DNA of 51,895 nucleotides from Bacteroidaceae bacterium (GTDB lineage Bacteria; Bacteroidota; Bacteroidia; Bacteroidales; Bacteroidaceae). Positions within the stretch are counted from its first letter, which is position 1; the number at the start of each line of letters is the position of its first letter. Of the stretch, positions 7,378 to 16,523 are shown piece by piece. A program made the position numbers and the translations under genes. The notes beneath the pieces were generated by a model. That model worked only from the letters and a program-made list of their open reading frames with translations, was not told where the DNA came from and did not search any database. The stretch is taken from the NCBI GenBank assembly GCA_017958545.1, contig JAGDCM010000009.1:1-51895 (forward strand). The letters are read 5' to 3'.

Positions 7378-8181
7378 ATGTTAGTAAATTCCGTCATCAA
7401 AGATCGCATCTGCTACGTGGAGATGCAGAACGCTGAGCATTTCAACTGTCTCAGCGAGGCCATGTGTGAAGAACTGTGCGATGCCGTGCAGGCAGCCTAT
7501 GACAAGGAGTGTGTGGGCATCGTCATCAAGGCGCAATGCAGGAAAGGAGTGTGGAGCGCGGGACACGATATCAGGGAACTGCCGCAGAACGGTGAAGACC
7601 CGCTGGCATTCGACGTGCCGATGGAGAGACTGTTGCGCTGTGTTCAGCAGGTGGCCATACCGGTGATTGCCTGCGTGGACGGTACGGTGTGGGGAGGAGC
7701 GTGCGACCTGTGTCTCTCGTGCGACATGATTGTCAGTTCGGACACAGCCACCTTTGCCATCACGCCCGCAAAGATTGGTATTCCCTATAATGCGTCGGGA
7801 ATCATGCACTTCATCAACCAGTTGGGTATCAACAAGGCACGCGAGATGTTCTTCCTGGCAACGCCCATCACGGCACAGGATGCCCTCAACGTGGGACTCA
7901 TCAACCATGTGGCTCCGGCAGAAGAGCTGGACAAGATGCTGGAGGAGAAGTTCCTGACACCCCTGCGACGCAACAGCGTGATGTCGATAAGTGCCATCAA
8001 GAGGCAGTTCCGCATCCTCAGCAAGGCCGCCACGCTGCTCTCGTCGGAGAATTTCGAGCGCATCAACGCTTACCGTACCAAGGTGTACAAGGGTGCGGAT
8101 TATCTGGAGGGAATACGCTCATTCCTCGAGAAGCGCACTCCCGAGTACAAGGGCAAAGCATCCGATCTGGATACAAAGTAA
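7378..8181 (+). CDS. scpB: Methylmalonyl-CoA decarboxylase (crotonase family, ScpB/YgfG-like)
   Basis: A 267-residue enoyl-CoA hydratase/isomerase-fold protein that would convert (R)- or (S)-methylmalonyl-CoA to propionyl-CoA and CO2 in the cytoplasm. It follows E. coli YgfG closely in key motifs: SAGHDIRELP with His63, GTVWGGA with oxyanion-hole Gly107, TPAKIGIPYN with Tyr137, and ATPITAQ...GLINHV. These correspond to the residues described for YgfG. The ATG at 7378 is chosen over a TTG at 7363, which lies inside the octamer repeats. No methylmalonyl-CoA mutase, epimerase or CoA-transferase gene is adjacent, so any propionate pathway partners lie elsewhere. It converges with the Dabb gene, 13 bp apart. 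Confidence 0.85.
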   Translation: MLVNSVIKDRICYVEMQNAEHFNCLSEAMCEELCDAVQAAYDKECVGIVIKAQCRKGVWSAGHDIRELPQNGEDPLAFDVPMERLLRCVQQVAIPVIACVDGTVWGGACDLCLSCDMIVSSDTATFAITPAKIGIPYNASGIMHFINQLGINKAREMFFLATPITAQDALNVGLINHVAPAEELDKMLEEKFLTPLRRNSVMSISAIKRQFRILSKAATLLSSENFERINAYRTKVYKGADYLEGIRSFLEKRTPEYKGKASDLDTK

Positions 8182-8194
8182 AAGGTCTTCCCGT

Positions 8195-8500
8195 TCAGAC
8201 CTCGAAGTCGAGGCAGGAGCGCTGCACGGTGTAGGGACGCACCTTGCCGTCGGCCACCGCAACATGCTCGGGATGTGTGGCATACGCCTTGAGAGCCGCT
8301 TCCGACTCCAAGGTGCTGTCGAGCATCACATCCGCATTGGAGGAAGCCAGACGGCCGTCGATGTGCACCTTGACATCCAGAAGACCGGGCACCTTGCCCA
8401 CGAGACTTTCGAGGCCGGACTTGATGCCCGACTTCACAACGCGCTTCTCCTCCTCGGAGAGACTGGGATTGAGAGTCCAGAGAATGATGTGTTTTACCAT
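8195..8500 (-). CDS. Dabb (stress-responsive alpha/beta barrel) family protein
   Basis: A 101-residue protein that begins MVKHIILWTL and has the usual Dabb layout: a first beta strand with the conserved His, an amphipathic helix (residues 15-36), a second strand with VPGLLDVKVHID, and a C-terminal helix and strand with YATHPEHVAVADGKV. Dabb proteins are ferredoxin-like dimers with varied or unknown roles, so no substrate can be named. The gene is divergent from the 2-hydroxyacid dehydrogenase, with back-to-back promoters at 8531-8557. Confidence 0.85.
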   Translation of the reverse strand: MVKHIILWTLNPSLSEEEKRVVKSGIKSGLESLVGKVPGLLDVKVHIDGRLASSNADVMLDSTLESEAALKAYATHPEHVAVADGKVRPYTVQRSCLDFEV

Positions 8501-8530
8501 ATAAAGAGAGTTTTATCGGATTTTACGCTG

Positions 8531-8557
8531 CAAAGATAAGACTTTTTTATATCTTTG
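8531..8557. promoter_or_regulatory. Divergent -7 boxes for the Dabb and 2-hydroxyacid dehydrogenase genes
   Basis: Minus-strand TATCTTTG (8531-8538) faces left to the Dabb gene, and plus-strand TATCTTTG (8550-8557) faces right to the dehydrogenase. The boxes are identical and 11 bp apart. Confidence 0.65.
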
Positions 8558-8578
8558 CATCAAAATAACGGAAAAACT

Positions 8579-9541
8579 ATGGAGCAAGGACTGATAAATA
8601 TCGTGGAACTGGACTCTTACGCAGCCAATCCGGGTGACCTCTCGTGGGAGAATTTCATGAAGATGGAGGGCTGCCGTTTCACGGGTTACCTTCGCACACC
8701 CGCCGCGCTCACCGTGGAGAGGGCGAAGGAGGCTGACATTGTGCTGACCAACAAAGTGGTGATGAGTGAGGAGGTGATGTCGCAGTTGCCGAGACTGAAA
8801 TACATCGGAGTGATGGCTACGGGCTACAACGTGGTGGATCTGGAGGCTGCGCGCCGCAGAGGTATTATAGTCACCAACATACCGGCATACAGCACCATGT
8901 CGGTGGCACAGATGGTGTGGGCACACCTGCTCAACGTGACTCAGCAGGTGGCTCTTCACGACGCAGCTGTCAAAGCGGGGGAATGGGAGCGCAGCGAGGA
9001 CTTCTGCTTCTACAAGGCATCGCTCTGCGAACTGGACGGCAAGACGATGGGCATCGTGGGGCTCGGCAACATAGGCATGGCCGTAGCACGTATAGCAAAG
9101 GCTTTCGGAATGAAGGTGCTGGCCTATACGAGCAAGACGGAAGTGGAGGAGGGCATCACGGCGACAAGGAGCTACGAGAGGCTCTTCAGTGAGTCGGACG
9201 TGGTGACGCTGCATTGCCCCCTGACACCTGAGACGCATCATCTGGTGAACCGCGAGCGTCTGCGTCTGATGCGTCCCACGGCTATACTCATCAACACGGG
9301 ACGCGGTCCGCTGGTGGATGAGGAGGCGCTGTGCGAGGCGCTTCGCGAGGGAAAGTTGGGAGCTGCCTGTCTGGATGTGCTGACGCAGGAGCCGCCCGTA
9401 AGTCTCCCCGAGGCTCCCAATCTCTACTTCACGCCGCACCTGGCGTGGGGCACACGCGAGGCAAGAGCCCGTCTGCTGGACGTCGCAGCAGAAAACATTA
9501 GGGCTTTCCTGCGCGGAAAGCCCCGGAATGTTGTATCGTAA
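8579..9541 (+). CDS. D-2-hydroxyacid dehydrogenase, NAD-dependent (glycerate dehydrogenase-like)
   Basis: A 320-residue cytoplasmic dehydrogenase. The NAD-binding Rossmann motif GLGNIGMAV lies near residues 161-169. The catalytic triad of the family is present: Arg in NTGRGPLVDEEAL, Glu in LDVLTQEPP and His in YFTPHLAWGT. Full-length proteins of this size and with this His context are usually annotated as hydroxypyruvate/glycerate dehydrogenase, reducing hydroxypyruvate to D-glycerate. Other 2-keto acids are possible, and the substrate cannot be read from sequence. The ATG at 8579 follows the -7 box by 21 bp. The gene stands alone and ends 12 bp from the converging efflux operon, without an obvious terminator. 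Confidence 0.85.
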   Translation: MEQGLINIVELDSYAANPGDLSWENFMKMEGCRFTGYLRTPAALTVERAKEADIVLTNKVVMSEEVMSQLPRLKYIGVMATGYNVVDLEAARRRGIIVTNIPAYSTMSVAQMVWAHLLNVTQQVALHDAAVKAGEWERSEDFCFYKASLCELDGKTMGIVGLGNIGMAVARIAKAFGMKVLAYTSKTEVEEGITATRSYERLFSESDVVTLHCPLTPETHHLVNRERLRLMRPTAILINTGRGPLVDEEALCEALREGKLGAACLDVLTQEPPVSLPEAPNLYFTPHLAWGTREARARLLDVAAENIRAFLRGKPRNVVS

Positions 9542-9553
9542 AGGTAGCCGGAA

Positions 9554-10969
9554 TCACTTCGCACCGCCGCCGAGAGCCAGATAGAGCTCAATAGTGGCAT
9601 CAATAGCATCCATGCGGTTTCTGATTTGTGCCATGCGGGATGAGAGAAGTGTGTTGTGGGCTGTGATGACGTTGAGATAGTTCGCTGAGGAGTTCTCATA
9701 GAGACGACGTGTGGCATCGTAGGCACGCTGGTTGGCATCGGCCTCGTGACCGTAGTAGATGCGGTGCTCCTCGGCGCAGCGCACCTCCAGCATGGCGGTG
9801 TTCACCTCGTTGCCGGCAGCAACAACTTGCTGCACGAAGTCGTTCTTGGCAATCTCAATGTCGTTCTTTGCTATCTTATAGCGTGCGCGCAGAGCTCCGT
9901 TCTGGAAGATGGGCTGTGCGAGCGATGCTATGGCGTTGCCTATCATCACACCGGGATTGACGATGCCGATACCGGCACTGTTGGTGAAGCTGCCCGTAGC
10001 GCTCAGGGTGAGGCTGGGGTAGAAGGCGGAAGCGGCTTCCTGCTTGTCGTAGAAGGCCTTTGCGAGCTTCAACTCCGCCTGCTTCACGTCGGGACGGCGT
10101 GAGAGGATGGAGATGGGGGCACCCGTAGTGATAAGTGCGGGAGCCTGGAAGGATGCCAGTGTGGTGTGATCGATGAAGTGGGACGATTCGCCCAGCAGTG
10201 TGCAGAGTGCGGTCTGTGTGATGGTGCGGTCGTCATTGAGTTCGTCGAGAGTGCCTACCATCGACCAGTAGGTGGCTTCGATGCTGCTTACGGAAGCCTG
10301 ATTGGCCTGGCCGGCATCCATCAGTCGTACCTGCATGTCCCAATAGGTCTTCCAGTTGGCAACGGTTTGTTCCATCAGTACAACCTGCTCGTCGAGCTGG
10401 CAGATGGTATAGTAGAGCTTGGCGACGTTGGCCACCAGACCTGCCTGCACAGCCTGACGTGCCGTCTGTATCTGCTTGAGCGACACCTTGGTACCTTGCA
10501 ACTGGTTGCGCAGGGCGAAGAAATTGACATTCTGCCAGCCCATCGTCAGCGATGCACCGTAGGTCTTTGTGTTACCGGCGAAGGCATCTCTCAGGGAGTT
10601 GCGGTTGTAGGGGTCGTAGGTCTTGCTGATGGCACCGTTGGCAGAGAAACTGATGCTGGGGATGAACGCCAGACGGGAGGCCTTCAGGGAATATTCCACC
10701 TGCTGTATCTGGAGGTCGGTGTTGCGCACGTCGGTGTTCTGTGCGAGAGCCTTCTCAATGAGCGTCTGGAGGGTGGGGTCGGTGAAGAGTTCACGCCAAG
10801 AGAGGTCGCCCAGTCCGAGGGAATCTCCGCTCTGTGCATCACCATAGATGCCGTCGGTGCGGACTTCGCCCACTACCTTCTCGCGCTTGTAGTTCTTGAA
10901 GACTGCGCACGAGGTCATCGTGACACCCACAAGGGCGCACACGAGAACATTATATAGTGTCTTTTTCAT
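9554..10969 (-). CDS. RND efflux outer membrane lipoprotein (TolC/NodT family)
   Basis: A 471-residue outer membrane channel subunit. The ATG at 10969 gives a lipoprotein signal (MKKTLYNVLVCALVGVTMTSC) with a lipobox at MTSC and lipidated Cys21; an alternative ATG at 10978 adds three residues. The two long helical-hairpin repeats of the TolC fold are visible, with alternating strands (ISFSANGAISKTYDP; LTLSATGSFTNSAG) and long Ala/Gln/Asn-rich helices such as AKNDIEIAKNDFVQQVVAAG. It is the last gene of a three-gene minus-strand operon, after the membrane fusion protein and RND pump, and starts within about 20 bp of the pump stop. Confidence 0.9.
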   Translation of the reverse strand: MKKTLYNVLVCALVGVTMTSCAVFKNYKREKVVGEVRTDGIYGDAQSGDSLGLGDLSWRELFTDPTLQTLIEKALAQNTDVRNTDLQIQQVEYSLKASRLAFIPSISFSANGAISKTYDPYNRNSLRDAFAGNTKTYGASLTMGWQNVNFFALRNQLQGTKVSLKQIQTARQAVQAGLVANVAKLYYTICQLDEQVVLMEQTVANWKTYWDMQVRLMDAGQANQASVSSIEATYWSMVGTLDELNDDRTITQTALCTLLGESSHFIDHTTLASFQAPALITTGAPISILSRRPDVKQAELKLAKAFYDKQEAASAFYPSLTLSATGSFTNSAGIGIVNPGVMIGNAIASLAQPIFQNGALRARYKIAKNDIEIAKNDFVQQVVAAGNEVNTAMLEVRCAEEHRIYYGHEADANQRAYDATRRLYENSSANYLNVITAHNTLLSSRMAQIRNRMDAIDATIELYLALGGGAK

Positions 10970-10990
10970 TGTTGACATTTTGGTGTATAC

Positions 10991-13900
10991 TTATTCGTGT
11001 TTCTTGGATGACTCGGCTTCTTCCTTAGCCTTGCGGCTGTGCTCGCGCTCCTTGAGGAACTGCAGGTCGGCCTCTTCTATCATTACGGGGCGTATCTTCT
11101 CCTGAAGCCATTCGGTGATGATGAAGAAGACGGGCACGGTGAAGAGGATGGCCAGAGTGCCGATAAACATACCGCCGATGACGGTGACACCGATGGTGCG
11201 GTTGGAGTGACTGCCGGCACCGGTGGATACCATAAGGGGCACCATACCGATAATCATCGTGAGGACGGTCATCAGAATGGGACGCAGACGGGCCTCACAG
11301 GCTGCGTAGGCGGCCTCCACAATACCCATACCCTTGCGGCGGCGCTCCAGAGCGAACTCCGTGATGAGGATGGCTGTCTTGGAGAGCAGACCGATAAGCA
11401 TGATGATACCGGTCTGGAGGTAGATGTTGTTGTCTATCTTACAGCCGAATACGAAAGGAAGTATTTCGTAGCCCTGATTCCACAGCCAGGCGAAGCCCAC
11501 AGAACCGAGCACACCGGCAGGTACCGAAAGGATGACGGACCAGGGCACGAGGAACGATTCGTAGAGACAGGCCAGAATGAGGAAGATGAGGAACGCACAC
11601 ACGAGGTAGATAACGATGGTGGCATAGGAACCGCGCATCTCGTTCTCCTCACGTGCGATACCGCCGTATTCGTAACCGAAGCCGGATGGGAATGCGTTGT
11701 GGAACTCCTCGTCTACCACTCTCATGACATCGGTGGACGAGTAACCGGCATTTGGCATGAGGTTACAGGTAATGGACGAGAAGAGGTTGAAACGTGTGTC
11801 TATCTCAGCGCCGAGTATGGGGGTGAGTTTCACGAATTCGGAAACGGGAGCCATCTCGTTGCCGTTGCGCACGTACATATTGGAAAGGTCTTCCTCTGTG
11901 AGACGGCTCTTCTCGTTGGCCTGCAGCATCACACGGTATATGTGGCCGAACTGGTTTATGTTGCTCACGTAGACACCGGCACAGTAGGCACCCAGAACAC
12001 TCAGTACGGCGCTGGGGGAAATACCTGCACGCTTACACTGTGCAGCATCCACCTCAACCTTTATCTGCGGGAAGTTGCGGGCGTATGATGTCATGGCACG
12101 CATCACCTCAGGATGTTGGCTGATACGCTGGAGAAGGTCTTCTGTGTATTGCAGGAACAGGGCCTTGTCGCCGCCCGTCTTGTCCTGAAGGTCGAGTTCG
12201 ATAGAGCCCATACCATAGCCGGGAATCATGCCGGGTTCGAACACCAGACACTGGGCATCGGGAATCTCCTTCATGAGTCGGCCCGTCAGTTTTCCTGAAG
12301 CGACTGTAGAGGTGGAGAGGAAGTTGTCGAGCCAGTTCCAAGGACCGGCTGAACGGCGTTTTGTCCAGTTCTTGAGCTTCATGATACACATACCGTAGGA
12401 TGTGCCCTGACCGGCCATAAATGAGTAGCCTGCCACGCGGTTGTAGCCCTCTACCTCGGGAACATCCTTGACGATTGCCTCAACGCGGTCGAGGATATCG
12501 TTGGTGGTGGCGAGGTTGGAGCCCGGCACAGCGTTGACAACCATCATCATTGTGCCCTGGTCCTCCTGAGGTACAAGACCCGAGGACAGATTCTTGAAGG
12601 CAAAGTAGACACCGGCGAATGCCAGAATCACTGTGCCGAATGCGTATATGCGGGCCTTGCGGGAAACGATGTGTCTGAGCACACCGAGATATTTCTCCAG
12701 CAATACGCCATAGCTGGCCTCGTAGGCGAGACGGGTGCGATAGTTGATCTGACCGAAGAAACCCTTGCGACGCTCCTCAGAAGCCGGACGCATCATCATG
12801 GCGCAGAGAGCGGGACACAAGACAAGCGCACTCACGCAGGAGAGACCTACGGAGGTGGCAAGTGTCAGACCGAACTGCGTATAGAAAATACCGGATGTGC
12901 CGGGCATGAAACTCACGGGGATAAATACGGCCATGAAGACGAATGTACAGGAAATAACCGCCATCGTCACATCGCTCATGGCATCCTTGGTGGCTTCATA
13001 AGAAGAGGTATATCCTGCATCGAATTTAGCCTGCACAGCCTCTACCACCACAATGGCATCGTCGACCACAGTACCGATAGCCAGCACAAGGGCGAAGAGC
13101 GTGAGCAGGTTGAGCGAGAAGCCCGCAACAGAAAGACAGGCGAAGGTGCCTATCAGGGATACTATGATGGAAATGGACGGAATGATGGTGGCGCGGAAAT
13201 CCTGAAGGAAGAAGTACACCACAAGGATAACCAGTATGATGGCAACGATGAGCGTTTCCTCTACGTTGGCAATGGATGCCATGAGGAAGTCGTTGGAGCA
13301 CTGGAGGGTGGTGAACTTGAGACCTGCGGGGAGATCCTTCGAGAGTTCGTCCAGTTTTGCCATGATGAGGTCGTTGGTCTCCTTGGCGTTGGCGCCAGCC
13401 ACCTGGAAGGAGATGAAGCAGACGGCTTCGTGACCGTTGGCACCGCCGTGGAAGGTATAACTCTCGGCACCCAGTTCGGCTTTAGCCACATCTTTCAGAC
13501 GAAGGATATTGCCATCGGGCAGAGCCTTGATGACCATATTTTCGAAATCCTCGATTTTCGTCAGACGACCAGTGTACTTCATTGTGTAGGAGAAGACATT
13601 GTCGATGCCTTCACCATGAGTGCCGTTGACGGGATTCTCGCCCAACAGACCTGTGGGAACCTCCACGTTTTGTTCTGCAAGCACAGCGGTGATATCGCTG
13701 GGCATGAGACCATATTGAGCCATCTTTGTGGGATCCATCCATATACGCAGAGCGTAGATACCACCAAGTTCCATCACATCGCCCACACCTTTGATACGCT
13801 TAATCTGGGGGATGACATTGATGTCAAGGTAGTTTGAGATGAAGTCCTCGTCGTATTCTCCGTTGGTACACTCAAGGGCATCAATCTGGAGGAACGAGGT

Positions 13901-14302
13901 CTGACGCTTCTGGGTGCTTACACCGATACGTGTTACCTCCTGAGGAAGAAGACCCAAAGCCTTGGACACACGGTTCTGCACATTGACAGCACACATGTCG
14001 GCATTGGTGCCCTGCTTGAAGTAGATAGTAATGGTGGCGCTACCGGAGTTGGTCGCTGTGGAGGTCATGTAGGTCATGTTCTCTACACCGTTGATGCTTT
14101 CTTCAAGTGGCTGAATAACAGCATGTGAGACTGCGTCGGCTGAAGCACCAATGTAAGAGGTGCTTACCGTAACGGTAGGGGGCGCGATATCTGGATAACT
14201 CTCAAGTGGCAGGGTGAAATAGCTGATTGCACCCACCATGAGAATCATGATGGCGATGGACATAGCCATCACCGGTCGTTTTATGAAGATATTCCCTTTC
14301 AT
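10991..14302 (-). CDS. RND multidrug efflux pump, inner membrane permease (AcrB/MexB-like, HAE1)
   Basis: A 1103-residue proton-driven inner membrane transporter with the two-fold RND arrangement: TM1 near residues 10-30, a large periplasmic loop, six TMs, a second loop and six more TMs. Typical motifs are LPLESYPDIAPPTV after TM1, the TM4 proton-relay pair in GTVVDDAIVVVEAVQ, and the TM10 Lys in LLSKTAILITEFA. It is slightly longer than AcrB (about 1050 aa), mostly through a charged C-terminal tail (EEADLQFLKEREHSRKAKEE). With the fusion protein upstream and the OMF downstream it makes a complete tripartite pump. Substrates (drugs, bile salts, detergents) cannot be told from sequence. Confidence 0.93.
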   Translation of the reverse strand: MKGNIFIKRPVMAMSIAIMILMVGAISYFTLPLESYPDIAPPTVTVSTSYIGASADAVSHAVIQPLEESINGVENMTYMTSTATNSGSATITIYFKQGTNADMCAVNVQNRVSKALGLLPQEVTRIGVSTQKRQTSFLQIDALECTNGEYDEDFISNYLDINVIPQIKRIKGVGDVMELGGIYALRIWMDPTKMAQYGLMPSDITAVLAEQNVEVPTGLLGENPVNGTHGEGIDNVFSYTMKYTGRLTKIEDFENMVIKALPDGNILRLKDVAKAELGAESYTFHGGANGHEAVCFISFQVAGANAKETNDLIMAKLDELSKDLPAGLKFTTLQCSNDFLMASIANVEETLIVAIILVILVVYFFLQDFRATIIPSISIIVSLIGTFACLSVAGFSLNLLTLFALVLAIGTVVDDAIVVVEAVQAKFDAGYTSSYEATKDAMSDVTMAVISCTFVFMAVFIPVSFMPGTSGIFYTQFGLTLATSVGLSCVSALVLCPALCAMMMRPASEERRKGFFGQINYRTRLAYEASYGVLLEKYLGVLRHIVSRKARIYAFGTVILAFAGVYFAFKNLSSGLVPQEDQGTMMMVVNAVPGSNLATTNDILDRVEAIVKDVPEVEGYNRVAGYSFMAGQGTSYGMCIMKLKNWTKRRSAGPWNWLDNFLSTSTVASGKLTGRLMKEIPDAQCLVFEPGMIPGYGMGSIELDLQDKTGGDKALFLQYTEDLLQRISQHPEVMRAMTSYARNFPQIKVEVDAAQCKRAGISPSAVLSVLGAYCAGVYVSNINQFGHIYRVMLQANEKSRLTEEDLSNMYVRNGNEMAPVSEFVKLTPILGAEIDTRFNLFSSITCNLMPNAGYSSTDVMRVVDEEFHNAFPSGFGYEYGGIAREENEMRGSYATIVIYLVCAFLIFLILACLYESFLVPWSVILSVPAGVLGSVGFAWLWNQGYEILPFVFGCKIDNNIYLQTGIIMLIGLLSKTAILITEFALERRRKGMGIVEAAYAACEARLRPILMTVLTMIIGMVPLMVSTGAGSHSNRTIGVTVIGGMFIGTLAILFTVPVFFIITEWLQEKIRPVMIEEADLQFLKEREHSRKAKEEAESSKKHE

Positions 14303-14333
14303 ATTGAAATGCTATATCTGTGGTGAGTGTATA

Positions 14334-15452
14334 TTATTTGCTTTCGCCCTTTTGAAGTACGTCCTGTCCTTCCTTAATCATACCGGCACCTTCAGCCACG
14401 ATTTCCTGACCTACCGTAAGACCCTCGGTGACGATGACGTTGTTGCCAAGTCTCTCAGGACGGAGGCTTACAAGCTGGCCATGAGCAATACCGTTTTCAT
14501 CAACATTCCACACACGGAAACGGTTCTGAAGCTGTACGGTGGCCTTGATGGGAATGACAATCTGATCCTTGAGGTGGATGGGAAGAACAATAACACCTGT
14601 AGAACCGCTGTGGAGCACGTTGTTGGGATTGTCGAAGACTGCACGGAGCTGAATGGTACCGGTGGTACGGTCGATGACAGCACTTGCACTTGCAACATTA
14701 CCGGTAAGGTCGTACTCACTACCGTCTACGAGTTGGAGCTTGAGAGGAGGCATCTCGGCAATAGCCTTGTCGAGGTCGCCGCTTTCGCGCACCATTGAGA
14801 GAAGCTGGCTCTCTGTCATTGAGAAATAAACATGCATCTGGCTGATATCACTCACGGTGGTGAGAGGAGTGGGGATAGATGCACTTACGAGAGCTCCTTT
14901 CTTGTAGGGGAGTTCACCTACAACACCGTTGGAAGGAGACTTCACTACAGTGTAGGAAAGATTGTTGCGGGCGTTCAGCACACTGGCGTTGGCCTGGCTT
15001 ACTTGAGCCTTGGCGGAAAGCAGACTGTTATAGGAAGTCTGCAGGTCGAAATCGGAGATAACGTTCTCAGCTCTGAGCTTCTTCTTTGCCTCGTAGTTGA
15101 GAGCAGCAGTGGCCTCCGCAGCCTTTGCAGCTTCAAGAGAAGCCTCTGCCGTGTTGAGGGCAGCCTGATAGGGAATCTGGTCGATGATGAAGAGCGTCTG
15201 GCCCGTAGAAACCTTCTGACCTTCTGTGACGCAAATCTGCTGGATGGTGCCTCCCACCTGAGGATAAATCTGCACATCCTGACAACCACGTATTGTAGCA
15301 CTGTACTTACTATCGATAGTAATGTCCTGTTTCTCGACTTTCAATGTCTTATACACGGCACTGACTGTCTGTCTTTGTTGCTTCTTACCGCAACCCGTCA
15401 GTAGGGTCATTGCCACCAGCCCGATGGCGAGCATGTTTAATCTGATTCGCAT
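14334..15452 (-). CDS. RND efflux membrane fusion protein (AcrA/MexA-like lipoprotein)
   Basis: A 372-residue periplasmic adaptor. The signal peptide ends in the lipobox LLTGC, giving lipidated Cys21. A lipoyl/hairpin/beta-barrel order is visible: YPQVGGTIQQICVTEGQKVSTG (first lipoyl half), an Ala-rich coiled-coil hairpin (residues about 100-160), VVKSPSNGVVGELPYKKGALV (second lipoyl half), then the barrel and membrane-proximal domains. It is the first gene of the efflux operon, 31 bp from the pump gene, and is read from a promoter with a TACCTTTG -7 box (minus strand, 15494-15501). No regulator gene is adjacent. Confidence 0.92.
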   Translation of the reverse strand: MRIRLNMLAIGLVAMTLLTGCGKKQQRQTVSAVYKTLKVEKQDITIDSKYSATIRGCQDVQIYPQVGGTIQQICVTEGQKVSTGQTLFIIDQIPYQAALNTAEASLEAAKAAEATAALNYEAKKKLRAENVISDFDLQTSYNSLLSAKAQVSQANASVLNARNNLSYTVVKSPSNGVVGELPYKKGALVSASIPTPLTTVSDISQMHVYFSMTESQLLSMVRESGDLDKAIAEMPPLKLQLVDGSEYDLTGNVASASAVIDRTTGTIQLRAVFDNPNNVLHSGSTGVIVLPIHLKDQIVIPIKATVQLQNRFRVWNVDENGIAHGQLVSLRPERLGNNVIVTEGLTVGQEIVAEGAGMIKEGQDVLQKGESK

Positions 15453-15493
15453 AAAAGGTATATGTTATTGCAGTTATAATATAAAATCGCGTG

Positions 15494-15552
15494 CAAAGGT
15501 ACAACTTTTTTTGCAAAAAGCCTTTCTATAAGAAAAAAAATCCTTACCTTTG
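15494..15552. promoter_or_regulatory. Divergent promoters for the efflux operon and rfb genes
   Basis: Minus-strand TACCTTTG (15494-15501) drives the efflux operon. Plus-strand TACCTTTG (15545-15552) lies 34 bp before the rfbA ATG. The spacer is strongly A/T-rich. No -33 element at ideal spacing was found for rfbA. Confidence 0.6.
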
Positions 15553-15586
15553 GACTTGGTTTTAAGTTTTATTACGATTTGACAGT

Positions 15587-16492
15587 ATGAAAGGAATAGT
15601 TTTAGCAGGTGGTTCCGGCACGCGTTTGTATCCCATAACGAAGGGTATATCAAAGCAATTGATGCCCATCTACGACAAACCCATGATATACTATCCCGTG
15701 TCGGTGCTGATGCTGGCCGGTATCAGAGAAATACTCATCATTTCCACGCCGTTTGACCTTCCCGGATTCAAGCGTCTGCTGGGTGACGGTAGCGACTATG
15801 GAGTGCATTTCGAATATGCAGAGCAGCCATCTCCCGACGGACTGGCGCAGGCTTTCACCATCGGTGCGGACTTCATCGGAGACGATAGCGCGTGTCTCGT
15901 GCTGGGCGACAATATCTTTCAGGGTAATGGTTTCAGTGCAATGCTGCGTGAGGCTGTGCGTACGGCGGAAGAAGAGAAGAAGGCTACGGTGTTCGGTTAC
16001 TGGGTGAATGACCCGGAACGGTACGGTGTGGCAGAATTCGACAGAAACGGCAACTGTCTCTCCATAGAAGAGAAACCTGCGAATCCAAAATCCAACTATG
16101 CAGTGGTGGGTCTTTATTTCTATCCCAATAAGGTTGTGGAAGTTGCAAAGAATATAAAGCCTTCGGCTCGTGGAGAATATGAAATCACGACGGTGAATCA
16201 AAGATTCCTTGAAGACGGTGAACTGAAAGTGCAGACTCTCGGACGCGGTTTTGCTTGGCTTGATACCGGTACGCACGATTCTCTTTCTGAGGCATCTACG
16301 TATATAGAAGTGCTTGAGAAGCGTCAGGGCTTGAAGGTGGCTTGTCTGGAAGGTATCGCATTCCGTAAGGGGTGGATTACCGAGGAACGTATGCGTGAAT
16401 TGGCACAGCCGATGCTCAAAAACCAGTACGGTCAGTATCTGCTCAAGGTAATTGACGAAGTGAAGCGCTACGGTAAGGATAATTTGGAGTAA
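15587..16492 (+). CDS. rfbA: Glucose-1-phosphate thymidylyltransferase
   Basis: A 301-residue enzyme making dTDP-glucose from glucose-1-phosphate and dTTP, the first step of dTDP-L-rhamnose synthesis. It has the nucleotidyltransferase signature [11 protein letters not shown] near the N terminus, [21 protein letters not shown] near residue 108, the EEKP motif, and [11 protein letters not shown] at the C-terminal side. Length and motifs are standard for RfbA/RmlA. It opens a plus-strand unit rfbA-rfbD-rfbB with gaps of 31 and 43 bp; rfbC is missing from the unit. Confidence 0.95.
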   Translation: MKGIVLAGGSGTRLYPITKGISKQLMPIYDKPMIYYPVSVLMLAGIREILIISTPFDLPGFKRLLGDGSDYGVHFEYAEQPSPDGLAQAFTIGADFIGDDSACLVLGDNIFQGNGFSAMLREAVRTAEEEKKATVFGYWVNDPERYGVAEFDRNGNCLSIEEKPANPKSNYAVVGLYFYPNKVVEVAKNIKPSARGEYEITTVNQRFLEDGELKVQTLGRGFAWLDTGTHDSLSEASTYIEVLEKRQGLKVACLEGIAFRKGWITEERMRELAQPMLKNQYGQYLLKVIDEVKRYGKDNLE

Positions 16493-16523
16493 ACGACGCG
16501 AAAAGTTAGTTTAGAAGAGAAAT

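Noticed and set aside
12671-13837. 388-aa ORF on the plus strand
   Set aside because: It is antisense to the RND permease, with low-complexity Glu/His/Gly-rich translation.
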